A stretch of 64,000 nt of DNA from Bradyrhizobium sp. cir1. Lineage in GTDB: Bacteria > Pseudomonadota > Alphaproteobacteria > Rhizobiales > Xanthobacteraceae. The stretch is from NCBI RefSeq assembly GCF_014198245.1, contig NZ_JACIHE010000017.1, positions 122,603 through 186,602 of the forward strand, in the 5' to 3' direction. Both the position numbers and the translations under genes were made by a program. Below, piece by piece: positions 29,780 to 39,833 of this stretch; the first letter of the stretch is position 1, and each line of letters opens with the position of its first letter. Under the pieces are notes generated by a model that did no database searches, was not told the origin of the DNA, and was given only the letters and a program-made list of their open reading frames with translations.

Positions 29780-32257
29780 TTGACAAGACAGCGCTCTTTG
29801 CTGACGCCTGGTCCATTGTCGTTATCGCTGGCAGTCAGAAGCCAGATGCAGCTTGATCTCGCGTCGCGCGATTGCGAGTTCAAGGAAGTGACCGCCTGCA
29901 TGAGGCGGCTGATGCTCAGCTTGCTGGGAAACGTTGAAGACTATTCGGTGGTGCCTATTCAGGGAGGCGGCTCTTTTGCAATGGAAGCCGCTCTCTCTTC
30001 ATTTGTGTCCCGAGCGGACAGGCCGCTCGTTTGCATAAACGGCATCTATGGCGAGCGCATTTTACAGATTTTGCGGCTGTGGGGCGTCGAAGCACTGAGG
30101 CTTGTCAAGCGAGCGACCGATCCTTTGGATCCTCAAGAAATTGGCGAGCATCTGAGCCGAAATCCTGGCGTTACGCACCTATGTTTCGTGCATTGTGAGA
30201 CGACAACCGGAATCGTCAATCCGCTGGACGCGATCGTGGAGGAGGCGAGGCGACGTGGCGTAAAGACCATCATCGATGGGATGAGTTCTTTCGGCGCCCT
30301 TAATATTGATCTGAGCCAGCGTGGACCTGACGTCCTGGTCACCTCGAGCAACAAGTGCATAGAGGGGCCGCCGGGAGTAGCGTTTGTCATCGCGTCTCGC
30401 GAGCTGCTGGAGAATGCGGTTCAAGAACCGAGGTCGTTTGTGCTCGACGTGAGAGATCAATGGCTCTCGCTCGAGCGCACGGGTGAGTGGCGATCGACCC
30501 CTCCCACACACATCGTTCAGGCAACGACAAAGGCCCTGGAGATTCTACACGAGGAGGGCATTGATGCCAGGCGCTGCAGGTATGAGAAGGTCAGGGACGA
30601 TCTCGTCAAAGAACTCGAAGGTGTGGTGTCTCCCCTGCTGTCCACGGAGTTGCAGTCGCCGGTCTGCGTCGCGTTCAGTGCGCCATCCGGAATCGTGGAC
30701 CAAGCAGGATTCGATGAGCTGTATCGCCACTTGGCGGCCCACAACCTTTACGTCTACTCGAAGCTGCATCTTGCGACGCGGAGCTTCCGCGTCGGTTGTA
30801 TTGGGGAAATCCAATCCAGCTGGATCGAGCAGTTAGGCTGCGCTTTTCGTACATATTTCCGGTCCGGTCAGGCTCGGTCAGCGGCGCCGATGTCGGCCCA
30901 AGAGTCATGCGGGGCTCGCGTAACGATGCCGGCGCGAGCGGCTGGGGACCGGCAGCTGCCGTTTTCGGCCGAGACTGCTGTTCTGCATGCGGGCTATCGA
31001 CGTGACGTAGCAACGAAAGCCGTCGCAGTGCCGATTTACCAGAATACGGCTTATGAACTCGATGGCGATCTAAACCACATTGCCGACGTCTACAACGTCA
31101 AGGCCGATGGGTTCACCTACACAAGGATCATCAATCCAACGACGCGCGCGCTGGAAAGGCGCTACGCCGCCGTCGATATGGGAAGGGACGCGCTCGCCGT
31201 TGCGTCAGGTCAAGCAGCGACGTTCCTTGCTATCGTCAACCTGTCAAGTGGCGAAGTGGGGGACAATGTCGTCGCCTCTCCGTATCTATATGGCAATACC
31301 TGGAACCTGCTCCACAACACCTTAAAGCGTCTTGGGATCAGCGTGAGGGCGGCCGATCCTCAAAGGCCAGAGACGTTTGAACGTGCCATTGATGATCGCA
31401 CGATATGCCTGTTCGGAGAGGTGATTTCGAATCCGTGTCTGATTCCGCTCCCCGTCAAACAGCTGGCCGAGATCGGCCGAAAGTACGGCGTGCCTTTGGT
31501 CGTGGACAATACGACGACGCCACTGGTATGCCGGCCGTCAGATCTCGGCGCTGCCATTACGACGTACTCCGCAACGAAATATATATGCGGACATGGCACG
31601 ACGCTCGGTGGACTGATCGTTGACAACGGCGGGTTTAGCTACCGGGGAGCCTCTCGCTTTCCCTTGTTCAACCGTCCCGACGATGCGCATGGCGGAATTG
31701 TTTGGCATAACGCGGTGCGCGATGTCGACGATCTAGGAAAGAGCGAGTTTCTTCTGAAGGCTCGCATGACCTGGTTGCGCGATACCGGCGCGGCCATCGC
31801 TCCGTTTGCGAGCTTTCAACTGATCCAAGGGCTTGAAACGCTGCCACTTCGCATGAAGCAGCACTGCGCGAATGCCAGGATCGTGGCCGACGTTCTCAAG
31901 GAGCATCCAAAAGTACGCCGTGTCTTCTACCCGGGGCTCTTTGAAGGCGCCGATCGGGAAATCGTCGAACAGACACTCAGTGCTGCATACGGCCACGGGG
32001 CGATGGTCATGTTCGAAGTGGAGGACGAACAAGCCGGGCGCAAGTTCATCCAGAACGTCGACTTGATGTATCACGTTTCGAATGTAGGCGATGCCCGCAC
32101 GCTCGTGACCCATCCTGTCTCGACGACCCACACCACCGTCCCGCGGGAAAAGCGCGAAGCTGCCGGCATATTTGGCGGCTCGATCCGGCTTTGCGTCGGC
32201 ATCGAAGATGTCAACGATATCCTGCGCGATCTGGACAAGGCGCTTTCCGCAATCTGA
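29780..32257 (+). CDS. rtxA: Rhizobitoxine biosynthesis bifunctional aminotransferase / sulfhydrylase-type enzyme
   Basis: RtxA is a two-domain PLP enzyme of rhizobitoxine synthesis. The N-terminal half (about residues 1-370) is a class V aminotransferase with PLP lysine K192 in TSSNKCIEGPPG; in the literature it makes serinol. The C-terminal half (about 395-825) is a Cys/Met-metabolism enzyme of O-acetylhomoserine sulfhydrylase type with PLP lysine K600 in SATKYICGHG; it is thought to join serinol to a homoserine derivative to give dihydrorhizobitoxine. The TTG at 29780 is preferred because AGGAGGA lies 5 bases upstream and SLLTPGPLS, the start of the aminotransferase fold, follows at once. 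The open frame runs 31 codons further upstream without family features. It begins the six-gene rtx operon. Confidence 0.93.
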   Translation: MTRQRSLLTPGPLSLSLAVRSQMQLDLASRDCEFKEVTACMRRLMLSLLGNVEDYSVVPIQGGGSFAMEAALSSFVSRADRPLVCINGIYGERILQILRLWGVEALRLVKRATDPLDPQEIGEHLSRNPGVTHLCFVHCETTTGIVNPLDAIVEEARRRGVKTIIDGMSSFGALNIDLSQRGPDVLVTSSNKCIEGPPGVAFVIASRELLENAVQEPRSFVLDVRDQWLSLERTGEWRSTPPTHIVQATTKALEILHEEGIDARRCRYEKVRDDLVKELEGVVSPLLSTELQSPVCVAFSAPSGIVDQAGFDELYRHLAAHNLYVYSKLHLATRSFRVGCIGEIQSSWIEQLGCAFRTYFRSGQARSAAPMSAQESCGARVTMPARAAGDRQLPFSAETAVLHAGYRRDVATKAVAVPIYQNTAYELDGDLNHIADVYNVKADGFTYTRIINPTTRALERRYAAVDMGRDALAVASGQAATFLAIVNLSSGEVGDNVVASPYLYGNTWNLLHNTLKRLGISVRAADPQRPETFERAIDDRTICLFGEVISNPCLIPLPVKQLAEIGRKYGVPLVVDNTTTPLVCRPSDLGAAITTYSATKYICGHGTTLGGLIVDNGGFSYRGASRFPLFNRPDDAHGGIVWHNAVRDVDDLGKSEFLLKARMTWLRDTGAAIAPFASFQLIQGLETLPLRMKQHCANARIVADVLKEHPKVRRVFYPGLFEGADREIVEQTLSAAYGHGAMVMFEVEDEQAGRKFIQNVDLMYHVSNVGDARTLVTHPVSTTHTTVPREKREAAGIFGGSIRLCVGIEDVNDILRDLDKALSAI

Positions 32258-32288
32258 CAACCTGCAAGGCGATCAGGAGGAGGTTCTC

Positions 32289-33347
32289 ATGAATCAGGCA
32301 GACGCTTGGAAATTGAGGTCATCACGCTATGAGGCCGTTCAATTCAGCCGAGAAATCAATAGGCAGCTCTCCGAGCTGAGGCCCGACAACATAACGGGAG
32401 CGGCATATATTGCCAAAGATTACGCTGTCATCACAGCGTGCACGCTCGCGACTGTGTCGGTCTCATGGTGGCTCTACCCGCTGGCGGTCCTCCTGATTGG
32501 TGCCTATCAGCGCGGATTGACAACCATCGCTCATGATGCGGCTCACCGCACGCTCGCGAAGAACACGACCTGGAACTACGTCCTGGGCATTCTGTTCGCT
32601 TCCTATCCCTTGTTCCAGCGCCACTGGGCCTACCGGATCTCGCACGTCTATTTGCATCATCCCTATCTCGGAGACCCGGACAAGGATCCCGACCTGAAGT
32701 TCTTCCTGGCCAGCGGTGTTTACGACGTGCAGCCTCCGGAGCGGTACGCTTTCAACATGATCTGGAAGCCGATCTTCGGCGGCGCGACAGTAGCGTATCT
32801 GAAGTATCTTTGGACCAATCGATTTTCGATCACAGATGCCGAGGATCAGAGCCGCTCAGGCATACTTATCGACAAGTATGGCTTCTATCTCTTCTGGATC
32901 AGCATCCTGGCCGGGTCATATGCTGTTGGGCTGCTCCATATCATCGTCCTGTTTTGGATCGTGCCCTATCTCACCACGTTTCAGGTCCTCGGCTGGTTTA
33001 TCGAGCTAGCCGAGCACTCACCTATGTGCGAAACCGAGACGCAGAACGTCTATCTCACCAGGAATCGGAAAGGAAATTTCCTCGAGCGGGCCATCCTTGG
33101 GCAGAATCTGGATGAGTACCATCTTGAGCATCACCTTTCGCCGGGTATCCCATTTTGGCTGTTGCGCAAAGCTCAGAAAATCCGAATGCAGGATCCGAAC
33201 TATGCGAAGGTTGCCGCGACCTGGGGCGGACTCTTTGGCAAGGGACCTCAAGGTCAACCTAGCGTCATAGGTCAGTTAAAAGAGCGAAATCGACGCTTGT
33301 ATGAGCAGGCCGTTGCCGAGATTCGCGCGCGAGGGCAGGTCGCGTGA
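32289..33347 (+). CDS. rtxC: Dihydrorhizobitoxine desaturase
   Basis: A 352-residue membrane di-iron desaturase that introduces the double bond converting dihydrorhizobitoxine to rhizobitoxine. The three histidine boxes are H82-D-A-A-H86, H119-V-Y-L-H-H124 and H278-L-E-H-H282. Hydrophobic segments lie near residues 45-75, 95-115, 200-220 and 230-255, as in fatty-acid desaturases. The ATG at 32289 has a strong AGGAGGAGG 8 bases upstream. It follows rtxA by 31 bases, and its stop overlaps the next gene by GTGA. Confidence 0.93.
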   Translation: MNQADAWKLRSSRYEAVQFSREINRQLSELRPDNITGAAYIAKDYAVITACTLATVSVSWWLYPLAVLLIGAYQRGLTTIAHDAAHRTLAKNTTWNYVLGILFASYPLFQRHWAYRISHVYLHHPYLGDPDKDPDLKFFLASGVYDVQPPERYAFNMIWKPIFGGATVAYLKYLWTNRFSITDAEDQSRSGILIDKYGFYLFWISILAGSYAVGLLHIIVLFWIVPYLTTFQVLGWFIELAEHSPMCETETQNVYLTRNRKGNFLERAILGQNLDEYHLEHHLSPGIPFWLLRKAQKIRMQDPNYAKVAATWGGLFGKGPQGQPSVIGQLKERNRRLYEQAVAEIRARGQVA

Positions 33348-34162
33348 CGTTGCTAGGGCCAGAGAGCACCCGAGCCGTGGTCGGCGTCACTTCGAACCGT
33401 CTTCTGATCGATGGTGTGCATCGCGACTGGTTGCGGCTTAAGTACTTGCAGGCACTTCATCGTCATGCGGGAGTGGCTTGCGTCATATTGCCGACGGTGG
33501 ACGCCGAAGATGCGAGAGAGGAGGTCGCCCCGGCGATCATGCGCCGGCTCGACGGCTTGGTGTTGACAGGTGATGAATCGAACATCGACCCCGCCGTCCT
33601 GAGAGCGCCTGCGTCCTTGGCGGAGGATGACCGGCAAGACGTTGAGGTTGGGTTCCTTGACCGTCCGCGGGACAGGCTCTCTGCCGCAACTATAGAGAGC
33701 GCCATCGCGCTCGGAATGCCAATTCTGGGCATCTGCCGTGGGCTTCAGGAACTCAACGTCTATTTCGGCGGCACGCTCCGCTCATCGCTTGCGGAGTGGA
33801 GGCCGGAAAGTGGCGCGATGCATGCCGAGAAGCCAGATCGTTCAAGAGACCGTCAGTACGACGCCGCGCACAGCGTCAGCATATGTTCCGATGGCGCGCT
33901 CTTTCCAATCGCGCGGACGATCGAAGCGCAAGTCAACTCGCTGCACAATCAAGGCATCGAGGCGCTTGCGCCGGCGCTGAGGCGGGAGGCGTGGGCGCCT
34001 GATGGTTTGGTCGAGGCGGCTTCGGTCATTGGCGCCCCGACCCTGCAAATCGGTGTGCAATGGCACCCCGAATGGCACGTCTCAAGCGATCTCCTCAGCA
34101 AGCAACTGTTCAAGGCATTTGGAGAGGCGTGTGTTGGATACTACCGAACGAAGAAGAACTAG
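33344..34162 (+). CDS. rtxD: Class I glutamine-amidotransferase-like (peptidase C26) protein of the rtx operon
   Basis: The 272-residue protein resembles gamma-glutamyl-GABA hydrolase (PuuD) and other C26 peptidases. Nucleophile C131 is in ILGICRGLQELN; the partner His241 and Glu243 are in GVQWHPEWH. With the glutamine-synthetase-like protein at the operon end, it may remove or add a gamma-glutamyl group, as in the PuuA/PuuD polyamine pathway; this is inference. The GTG start at 33344 overlaps the rtxC stop. The symbol follows the published rtxACDEFG order and was not checked by alignment. Confidence 0.85.
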   Translation: MTLLGPESTRAVVGVTSNRLLIDGVHRDWLRLKYLQALHRHAGVACVILPTVDAEDAREEVAPAIMRRLDGLVLTGDESNIDPAVLRAPASLAEDDRQDVEVGFLDRPRDRLSAATIESAIALGMPILGICRGLQELNVYFGGTLRSSLAEWRPESGAMHAEKPDRSRDRQYDAAHSVSICSDGALFPIARTIEAQVNSLHNQGIEALAPALRREAWAPDGLVEAASVIGAPTLQIGVQWHPEWHVSSDLLSKQLFKAFGEACVGYYRTKKN

Positions 34163-34171
34163 AGGCGGATT

Positions 34172-35194
34172 GTGACATTTCGAACCAAACGTGGTCCGTG
34201 CACGTCGAAAGGACAGTTTCTCGGAGCCGACGCACGCGTCCGGTCCTGCGAGGGCGGTGCGCCGCCTCGCGGGCACAGGAAGACTGGACGATTGGTGAAT
34301 CGCTTCGCTCTGGGAGTGTTCTTTGTGGCGCTTTACGTCGTCGTGAGCGCGGCAGGCGAGGTTTATGCGGCGTCGTATTTTCAGCAAGCGGATGTGTTCG
34401 TCGCGCTCCTGCTGTCCTTCGCTGCGGTTTGTCTGATGTTCAATCTCCTGGCTCGCCACCGGGGAGGCGGGGCAACGGTGACGAAATGGTCGCTCCTGGT
34501 CTTTGTCGCGCTCAATGTCGTGACAGCAATCAGCTGGATCGGCTTATTTATCGGACTGAAATACGCAGAACCCGCGATCGTCGTCGCCTTCATGGTGGCG
34601 CTGGGACCCACCGCAACAGCGTGGTTGGACGCACTGATCAGGCGCCAGGGTGCCCCTCCAGCATCCGATATTGTCGTGAGCGTTACGATCGCAACGATCG
34701 GAACTTACATGATTTGGATCTCGGCCAGCGGCAATGCAGGCGTGGAGTGGGGGGCTCGATCGTCCTTTGGCATCGTCTTGGCAATCGTGGCCGGCCTATC
34801 GCTGGCCCTTACAAATATACTTGTCAAACTGCTCTTCGACCGTGGGTTTTCTGGCCGACAAGTCCTGGCGCATCGCTTTTATGGAACAATTCTCTTGCTG
34901 CTGGGAGTGGTCGATCATTCATCTATCTTGCCTGAGATCTCGCAGCATTGGTTTGCGATCGCGGCAATTGGGCTGTCGACGATCCTTATTCCTTTGCTCT
35001 TGATCCAGCAGGGCATTCGGCACGTAGAGCCGTTCACCGTCAACACGGTCCTGTCCACCGCCCCTATCATCACCTTCCTGTTCCAGTACTTCGATTCTCG
35101 TATCGTACCTTCGTCACATACGTTCATTGGAAATGTTTTCATTACGGCTGTTGCTGTCGGCAACATCTACTTGCAGTATCGGAGATCCGCATGA
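34172..35194 (+). CDS. rtxE: EamA/DMT-type transporter of the rtx operon
   Basis: A polytopic membrane protein, up to 340 residues, with about ten hydrophobic helices in the drug/metabolite transporter pattern. Repeats with the family look are SWIGLFIGLKYAEPAIVVAF, then GLSLALTNILVKLLF and VEPFTVNTVLSTAPIITFLF. It could export rhizobitoxine or an intermediate. The GTG at 34172 follows rtxD by 9 bases behind AGAGGCGG, but its first 40 residues are hydrophilic and atypical, so a GTG at 34295 (VNRFALGVFF) is a real alternative. The stop overlaps the next ATG by 4 bases. Confidence 0.8.
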   Translation: MTFRTKRGPCTSKGQFLGADARVRSCEGGAPPRGHRKTGRLVNRFALGVFFVALYVVVSAAGEVYAASYFQQADVFVALLLSFAAVCLMFNLLARHRGGGATVTKWSLLVFVALNVVTAISWIGLFIGLKYAEPAIVVAFMVALGPTATAWLDALIRRQGAPPASDIVVSVTIATIGTYMIWISASGNAGVEWGARSSFGIVLAIVAGLSLALTNILVKLLFDRGFSGRQVLAHRFYGTILLLLGVVDHSSILPEISQHWFAIAAIGLSTILIPLLLIQQGIRHVEPFTVNTVLSTAPIITFLFQYFDSRIVPSSHTFIGNVFITAVAVGNIYLQYRRSA

Positions 35195-36477
35195 AAGAAC
35201 GGAATTGTGTAATCGTAGACGCATACTCTACCGGACGATACCTACCGGAAGAGTTCAAGCGCTATGGAATTGGAACGGTGCATGTGATGTCGGCTGCACA
35301 GATTCCGCCCATATTCCAATCGCATTTCAATGCGGATCTGTATGGTGAAGTCATTCGCCCTAGAGAGCGCATGGGGTATGACGACATCGTTGAATATCAT
35401 CTTCAGGCTCTCCATGGCCGAGAATTGGAGTTCGTTATCGCGGGCTGCGAGACCGGAGTTGAACTCGCCGATTCTTTGTCGGAGCGGCTGGGCTTACCAT
35501 CAAATGGGACCGCGCTATCCGCTGCTCGGCGTGACAAAGCGCGATTGTCTTGCGCGCTCACCTCTGCAGGCGTGCGATCGATCAGGCAAGTCGTGTCCGA
35601 CAGTCCTGTAGAGATCGCGAGCTGGAAGCGCGAAGCGAAGTTCGATCAGATCGTGATCAAGCCTCTGAACAGTACGGGTACCGAAGATGTATTCTTCTGC
35701 TCGACAGATGCTGATATTCAGCGGGCTCTTAGCGCAATTGTCGGGAAGACGAACCGTGTCGGAGCGTTGAATCGTTTTGCCCTTGGGCAAGAAAAAATAA
35801 ACGGCCAGCAATATACCGTAAATGCTATCTCGATCGACGGGGAAGCCTTCGTTACGGAGGGCTGGACCTATGACACGGTTCCTATTGAGAGGGCATCGTC
35901 GGTCTGCTCACTTGAGAGATTGTTGGATGGCAGCGAACCAATCGTTCAGGAACTGTCCGACTACTTGGTGCGTGCGTTGCAAGCACTACAGATCGTCGAC
36001 GGACCGGCTCATGCTGAGATCATCGTCGATCATCGGGGACCGGTCCTGGTGGACTTCGGAGCGAGGCTTCAAGGGACCATGTCGGCAAAAGCACGAACGA
36101 TGGCGTTGGGGCACAACCATATGACCCTGACGGCCTGGCGCTACGCAGATCCCAAGGGCTTTGGCGAATATATGAGGCTGCGCGGGCCCTACAAGCGGCA
36201 GGCTCACGCACTTTGCGTCTCGCTGATCTCAGATATGGGCGGTGTCGTTGCCGGTTATCCGGGACTCGAAGCAATCCGCAAGCTCCCGAGCTTCGCGGAT
36301 GCCATTGCATTCGTTCCGATTGGTCAAGAGCTAGTTCCCACGATCGACTTGGCGTCAACACCAGGCATCGTTTATCTCGTGAATAGCGACTTGACTGAGC
36401 TTGAGAGTGACTATCGCAAGTTGCGAGCAATGCGGATGGACCAGGTGTTCGAGTTAGTGATGCAGGACCGCGACTAA
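35191..36477 (+). CDS. rtxF: ATP-grasp ligase of the rtx operon
   Basis: A 428-residue ATP-grasp protein, a family that joins an acyl-phosphate to an amine or thiol. Visible features are the N-terminal pre-ATP-grasp domain (NCVIVDAYSTGRYLPEEFKR), a lysine in DQIVIKPLNSTGTEDVFFC that should bind ATP, and the Mg-binding end GPAHAEIIVDHRGPVLVDFGARLQG. It is similar in plan to amino-acid ligases that make dipeptides or gamma-glutamyl-like conjugates. In rtx context it may conjugate rhizobitoxine or a precursor, perhaps for protection or export; this is inference. The ATG overlaps the previous stop, and its TAA overlaps the next ATG. Confidence 0.85.
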   Translation: MKERNCVIVDAYSTGRYLPEEFKRYGIGTVHVMSAAQIPPIFQSHFNADLYGEVIRPRERMGYDDIVEYHLQALHGRELEFVIAGCETGVELADSLSERLGLPSNGTALSAARRDKARLSCALTSAGVRSIRQVVSDSPVEIASWKREAKFDQIVIKPLNSTGTEDVFFCSTDADIQRALSAIVGKTNRVGALNRFALGQEKINGQQYTVNAISIDGEAFVTEGWTYDTVPIERASSVCSLERLLDGSEPIVQELSDYLVRALQALQIVDGPAHAEIIVDHRGPVLVDFGARLQGTMSAKARTMALGHNHMTLTAWRYADPKGFGEYMRLRGPYKRQAHALCVSLISDMGGVVAGYPGLEAIRKLPSFADAIAFVPIGQELVPTIDLASTPGIVYLVNSDLTELESDYRKLRAMRMDQVFELVMQDRD

Positions 36478-37814
36478 TGCCAACTGATCCCAGGTTGACC
36501 GGAGCGAATCCACCCCGCGTGGCGATGGTCGGCGCAAGCGACTTCGATGGCGTTCTGCGAGGCAAACACGTCTTGGGTGAAAATCTCTCCGATGGAGATA
36601 AAGTTATCAAGTTCTCTGAAGCGGTGCTGGCGTGGGATTGTACGGACCGGGTCATTCCGGCCAGTTTCACGCAAAAGCCGCTATCAGCGTTCGGAGATGC
36701 TGACCTGCGTATTCTGTCAGGCACCGGCCGTTCGGTGTCTCATCTCGGCGATCTATATCTCTACCTCGCGGAGTTCGCGGGTGCACATGAGAACATCTGC
36801 CCGCGCGGTGTTCTGCGTAAGGTTCTGCGAAGGGCTGCTGAACACGGATACGACTGCACTGCCGGGTTCGAGTTTGAATTCATGCTGTTTAAGGAGAACG
36901 CAGACACGATTGAAGAAAAGCCGTTCGGCGAATGGGCTCCTTTAACTCGCGGCCCGTTCGGCTACTCGATTGCGCGCTCTGTCGCGCAACATGAGCTGTT
37001 CGATGAGATCTTGGCGCTTTGTGACAAGGCTAGAATACCTCTCAGCGGACTGCACTTTGAAACGGGACCTGGCGTGGTCGAAGCGTCACTTCGCCATTGT
37101 GATGCGCTGGAAGCTGCCGATCGAGCAATCATATTCAAGTCGATGATAAAGGCCTGGGCGCAAACGCGAGGCATGATGGCTACATTTATGGCCAAGGTTT
37201 CCGAGGAATGGCCCGGCCAGTCCGGGCATATTCACATCTCGATGTCCTCGGATAGTCAGAATGCGTTTTACGACAGTGATGCGTTCGGCAACGTCTCGAA
37301 GCTTATGAGGCAATTCATCGCCGGACAACTAGAATACATGAATGAGTTCTGTGTGCTCGCTGCGCCGAACTTCAACAGCTACAAGAGATTGGTACCTGGC
37401 TGCTGGGCACCAATCTGTCCAAGCTGGGGAGTTGACAACCGCTCCTGCGCGGTTCGCGCCATTCCGGGAGAGCCATCTGCCCATCGCCTGGAGTATAGGC
37501 TGCCTGGCGCAGACCTGAACCCATATCTCGCGCTCGCATGTGCGATTGGTTCAGGAATATTGGGTGTCGAGACAGGTCCGGCACTACCGGCTTCGATCGT
37601 CGGTGATGCAAGCGCGGAAATGTGTCGTCCGTCCGCGAGACTGCCTCAAAGCCTATCAGAGGCAACTTCTCGGTTTGCAGAGTCTGCAGCGGCAAGTGAT
37701 GTCTTCGGAGAAAGGTTTGTTGAAGCGTTTTCTTGCTCGCGCCGTTGGGAGTGGGAAGCCGTTCAACATCGGGTCACCGACTTTGAACGTCGGAGATACT
37801 TCGAGATCATTTAG
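36477..37814 (+). CDS. rtxG: Glutamine-synthetase-like ligase of the rtx operon
   Basis: The 445-residue protein has the glutamine-synthetase fold, closer to gamma-glutamyl-amine/PuuA types than to housekeeping GlnA. Metal and substrate motifs include AGFEFEFMLF, LHFETGPGVVEASLR, SGHIHISMS, the ATP-site region NSYKRLVPGCWAP, and RSCAVRAIPG followed by HRLEYRLPGADLNPYLALAC. It may gamma-glutamylate an amine intermediate, with the C26 peptidase doing the reverse. It is the last gene of the operon; after its stop at 37814 there is no further co-directional frame. The start overlaps the previous stop (TAATG). Confidence 0.88.
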   Translation: MPTDPRLTGANPPRVAMVGASDFDGVLRGKHVLGENLSDGDKVIKFSEAVLAWDCTDRVIPASFTQKPLSAFGDADLRILSGTGRSVSHLGDLYLYLAEFAGAHENICPRGVLRKVLRRAAEHGYDCTAGFEFEFMLFKENADTIEEKPFGEWAPLTRGPFGYSIARSVAQHELFDEILALCDKARIPLSGLHFETGPGVVEASLRHCDALEAADRAIIFKSMIKAWAQTRGMMATFMAKVSEEWPGQSGHIHISMSSDSQNAFYDSDAFGNVSKLMRQFIAGQLEYMNEFCVLAAPNFNSYKRLVPGCWAPICPSWGVDNRSCAVRAIPGEPSAHRLEYRLPGADLNPYLALACAIGSGILGVETGPALPASIVGDASAEMCRPSARLPQSLSEATSRFAESAAASDVFGERFVEAFSCSRRWEWEAVQHRVTDFERRRYFEII

Positions 37815-38289
37815 CTTGAGCTCTTCGACAGTTCTGAACTTCATTCCTCTGGCCGGTGCCGGCCGCACTATTGCGGCTGCCGGTTCCGCTGATGTTGGAC
37901 TTCATACAGAGCAAATGTGCGTTAATCGTTAAGTGAGGACCTCGGGAACGCTGAGGAGGTCTGCTGTTATCTGCTCTGTGGCAGCAACCGCGATTGCTCC
38001 GTTGGGATGCTAGGTTATGTCTAACGTCCGGTCCTTCTCGTGAGCTTTACATCGGCAAGCAGATGGTGGAGCTCAAGATGCGCCCGGTTGGTAGCTATCC
38101 CTCGCAAGCGGTCGAGCAGGTGCCGTGGTGCGCGCGCTTGCCTGGGTTGTTCCCACAGCGCCAAGACAAGCGCTGCGGTCCGTCAGCCAGAAACTCACTC
38201 CGGCTGAAGTGAGCGAGCTGAAGTCCGCCGCCTCTTCATTGCCGAGTTGGCTTGCGAGACCGGTAAGCGGACTGTAAGCGTAGCTCTGC
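37815..38289. other. 3' flank of the rtx operon
   Basis: No recognised gene or clear terminator. Open frames are short and without family. Confidence 0.4.
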
Positions 38290-38890
38290 GGCCCTTTCGA
38301 TGATTGACGCTTGACATCTATTTGAGCCGCGTGCCGCGCCGCCGCGGCTTCCAAATTTTGGACAATGTGTTGACGGCGGCCTCGAGCATCTTGCCGGTCG
38401 ACGACGTTGGGAACTGTGCAGGCCCCAAAGGCGCATACTTTCATGTTCGAGTTGAGTAGGGTCGCCGCTGGCATCGAGGTATTCGGCATAGCCGGGCGCA
38501 CCGCCGACGTCCTCGAGCAGGAGGGAAGTCCCTCTATCGTCGCGGTGTCGAACCATTTTTCGAGTTTGATCACTTAGTCTCAGCTGTCACCGAAGTCATA
38601 GAGATAATGGATCGTCTTCGCGCCGGTCTCCTGAACGATATTGGCGAGCCGCGTCTGGCGATGCATCAATGGGCCGAGGGCCAAAATCTCCATCGGGATC
38701 AGGGATACCCCGACGTCCTTCGCCGGCCAGGAACTCGAAGAGATGGTTGGTCGTCCAGCCAAACGCCGCCAGCGTCAGATGCAGTCGATCAAGGCGCAGC
38801 GTGAGCGGCACGAAGGCATCGCGTCACCTCCGGTTTCACATCCTTGAGGGTCACCTTGATCCGGATCGCGGTCGTGTTCAGGCTCATGCC
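38290..38890 (-). pseudogene. Plasmid pRiA4b ORF-3-like gene, frameshifted
   Basis: On the minus strand the fragments come in family order across frames: RIKVTLKDVKPEVTR, VPLTLRLDRLHLTLAAFGWT followed by NHLFEF, GVSLIPMEILALGPL / VRLANIVQETGAKTIHYLYD-type sequence, VIKLEKWFDTATIEGLP, then DVGGAPGYAEYLDA. This is the pRiA4b ORF-3 family found near insertion sequences in rhizobia. At least three frame changes destroy it. Confidence 0.7.
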
Positions 38891-39833
38891 GCCAGCCTCG
38901 GATCATGTGCATGCATCGTGTAGATCGACGCCCAAGCTGTCCAAGGCTGCCAGGAGATGCAGTCCATTGATTGGAAACCACCTTGACAGCGCTTCCGATA
39001 CGTCAGGCGATGAGTTCAGCATTGAAGATTGAAGCGGTGGGAGCCATTTTCTTTGGGTAGCGCTTTCGAAAATCGCAGCGTTGATTGCCTCAAAGCAGTT
39101 GGAAAGGCCGGCGGGGACCTGACAACGCTCTTGCCGATGTTTCTGCTGATACCCTTCGGCGGTATCCTTCTCGTCTTCGGATATGCACCTGGGATACAAG
39201 CATCTCGAGAATATCTGCATAATCATCTCGATATCGGTGGGAGCAATTTTGGTGGTGGAACCGATTCTCACGCTTCTGCTGTTTCGAGACGGGCCAACGG
39301 TAGGTTCGCCGATATCGGATTGGCGCTCGGTGTGTTTGGCACGCTCACTGCGCTATTTATGAGCGCATTCTAAGTGCGTTTAACTGGGCAGCATCCTCGG
39401 CGAGGTGTCCTATTCTGAAAAGGACTTGCGCAACGTAGGATCTGCTCACTCCAACGCGAGAAGAAGAGGTTGTTTTGACGGAACGTTCCACATCGAGCCA
39501 GATCTACGCATTGTTGGATCCGAAACTCTTTGGTCGAACAATAGCATCTCCTCCCGGTTAGTAAGAGCTTTGCTGCTGCCGAAAGTCTGAGAATCGACAT
39601 CCTGCGGTTCGCCATGCTCGACGGCTTTCGGTATTCGGGAGTGACTTTGGCAGGGGTATTCTGGCAGCGCCCATTTCCATACTGGTCACGGCGAGGCAAC
39701 GGGATGCGGACAGGCGCTACAATCGACTATCCCGCACCTTATGGGTCATCCCCTATTGCTGCCTCAGCACCACTACAGCTTCCGTGAAATTGGAACTCGG
39801 ACGGCGGGGTTGTGCATCAGCAAAGCATCCTTC
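38891..39833. other. Spacer with unassigned frames
   Basis: A plus-strand frame at 39029-39373 has two hydrophobic stretches (LLPMFLLIPFGGILLVFGYA, IGLALGVFGTLTALF) but only a TTG start and no ribosome binding site. A similar-sized frame lies opposite. Neither is recognised. Confidence 0.35.

Noticed and set aside
39029..39373. Frame with two hydrophobic stretches
   Set aside because: TTG start without ribosome binding site and an equally long opposite frame.
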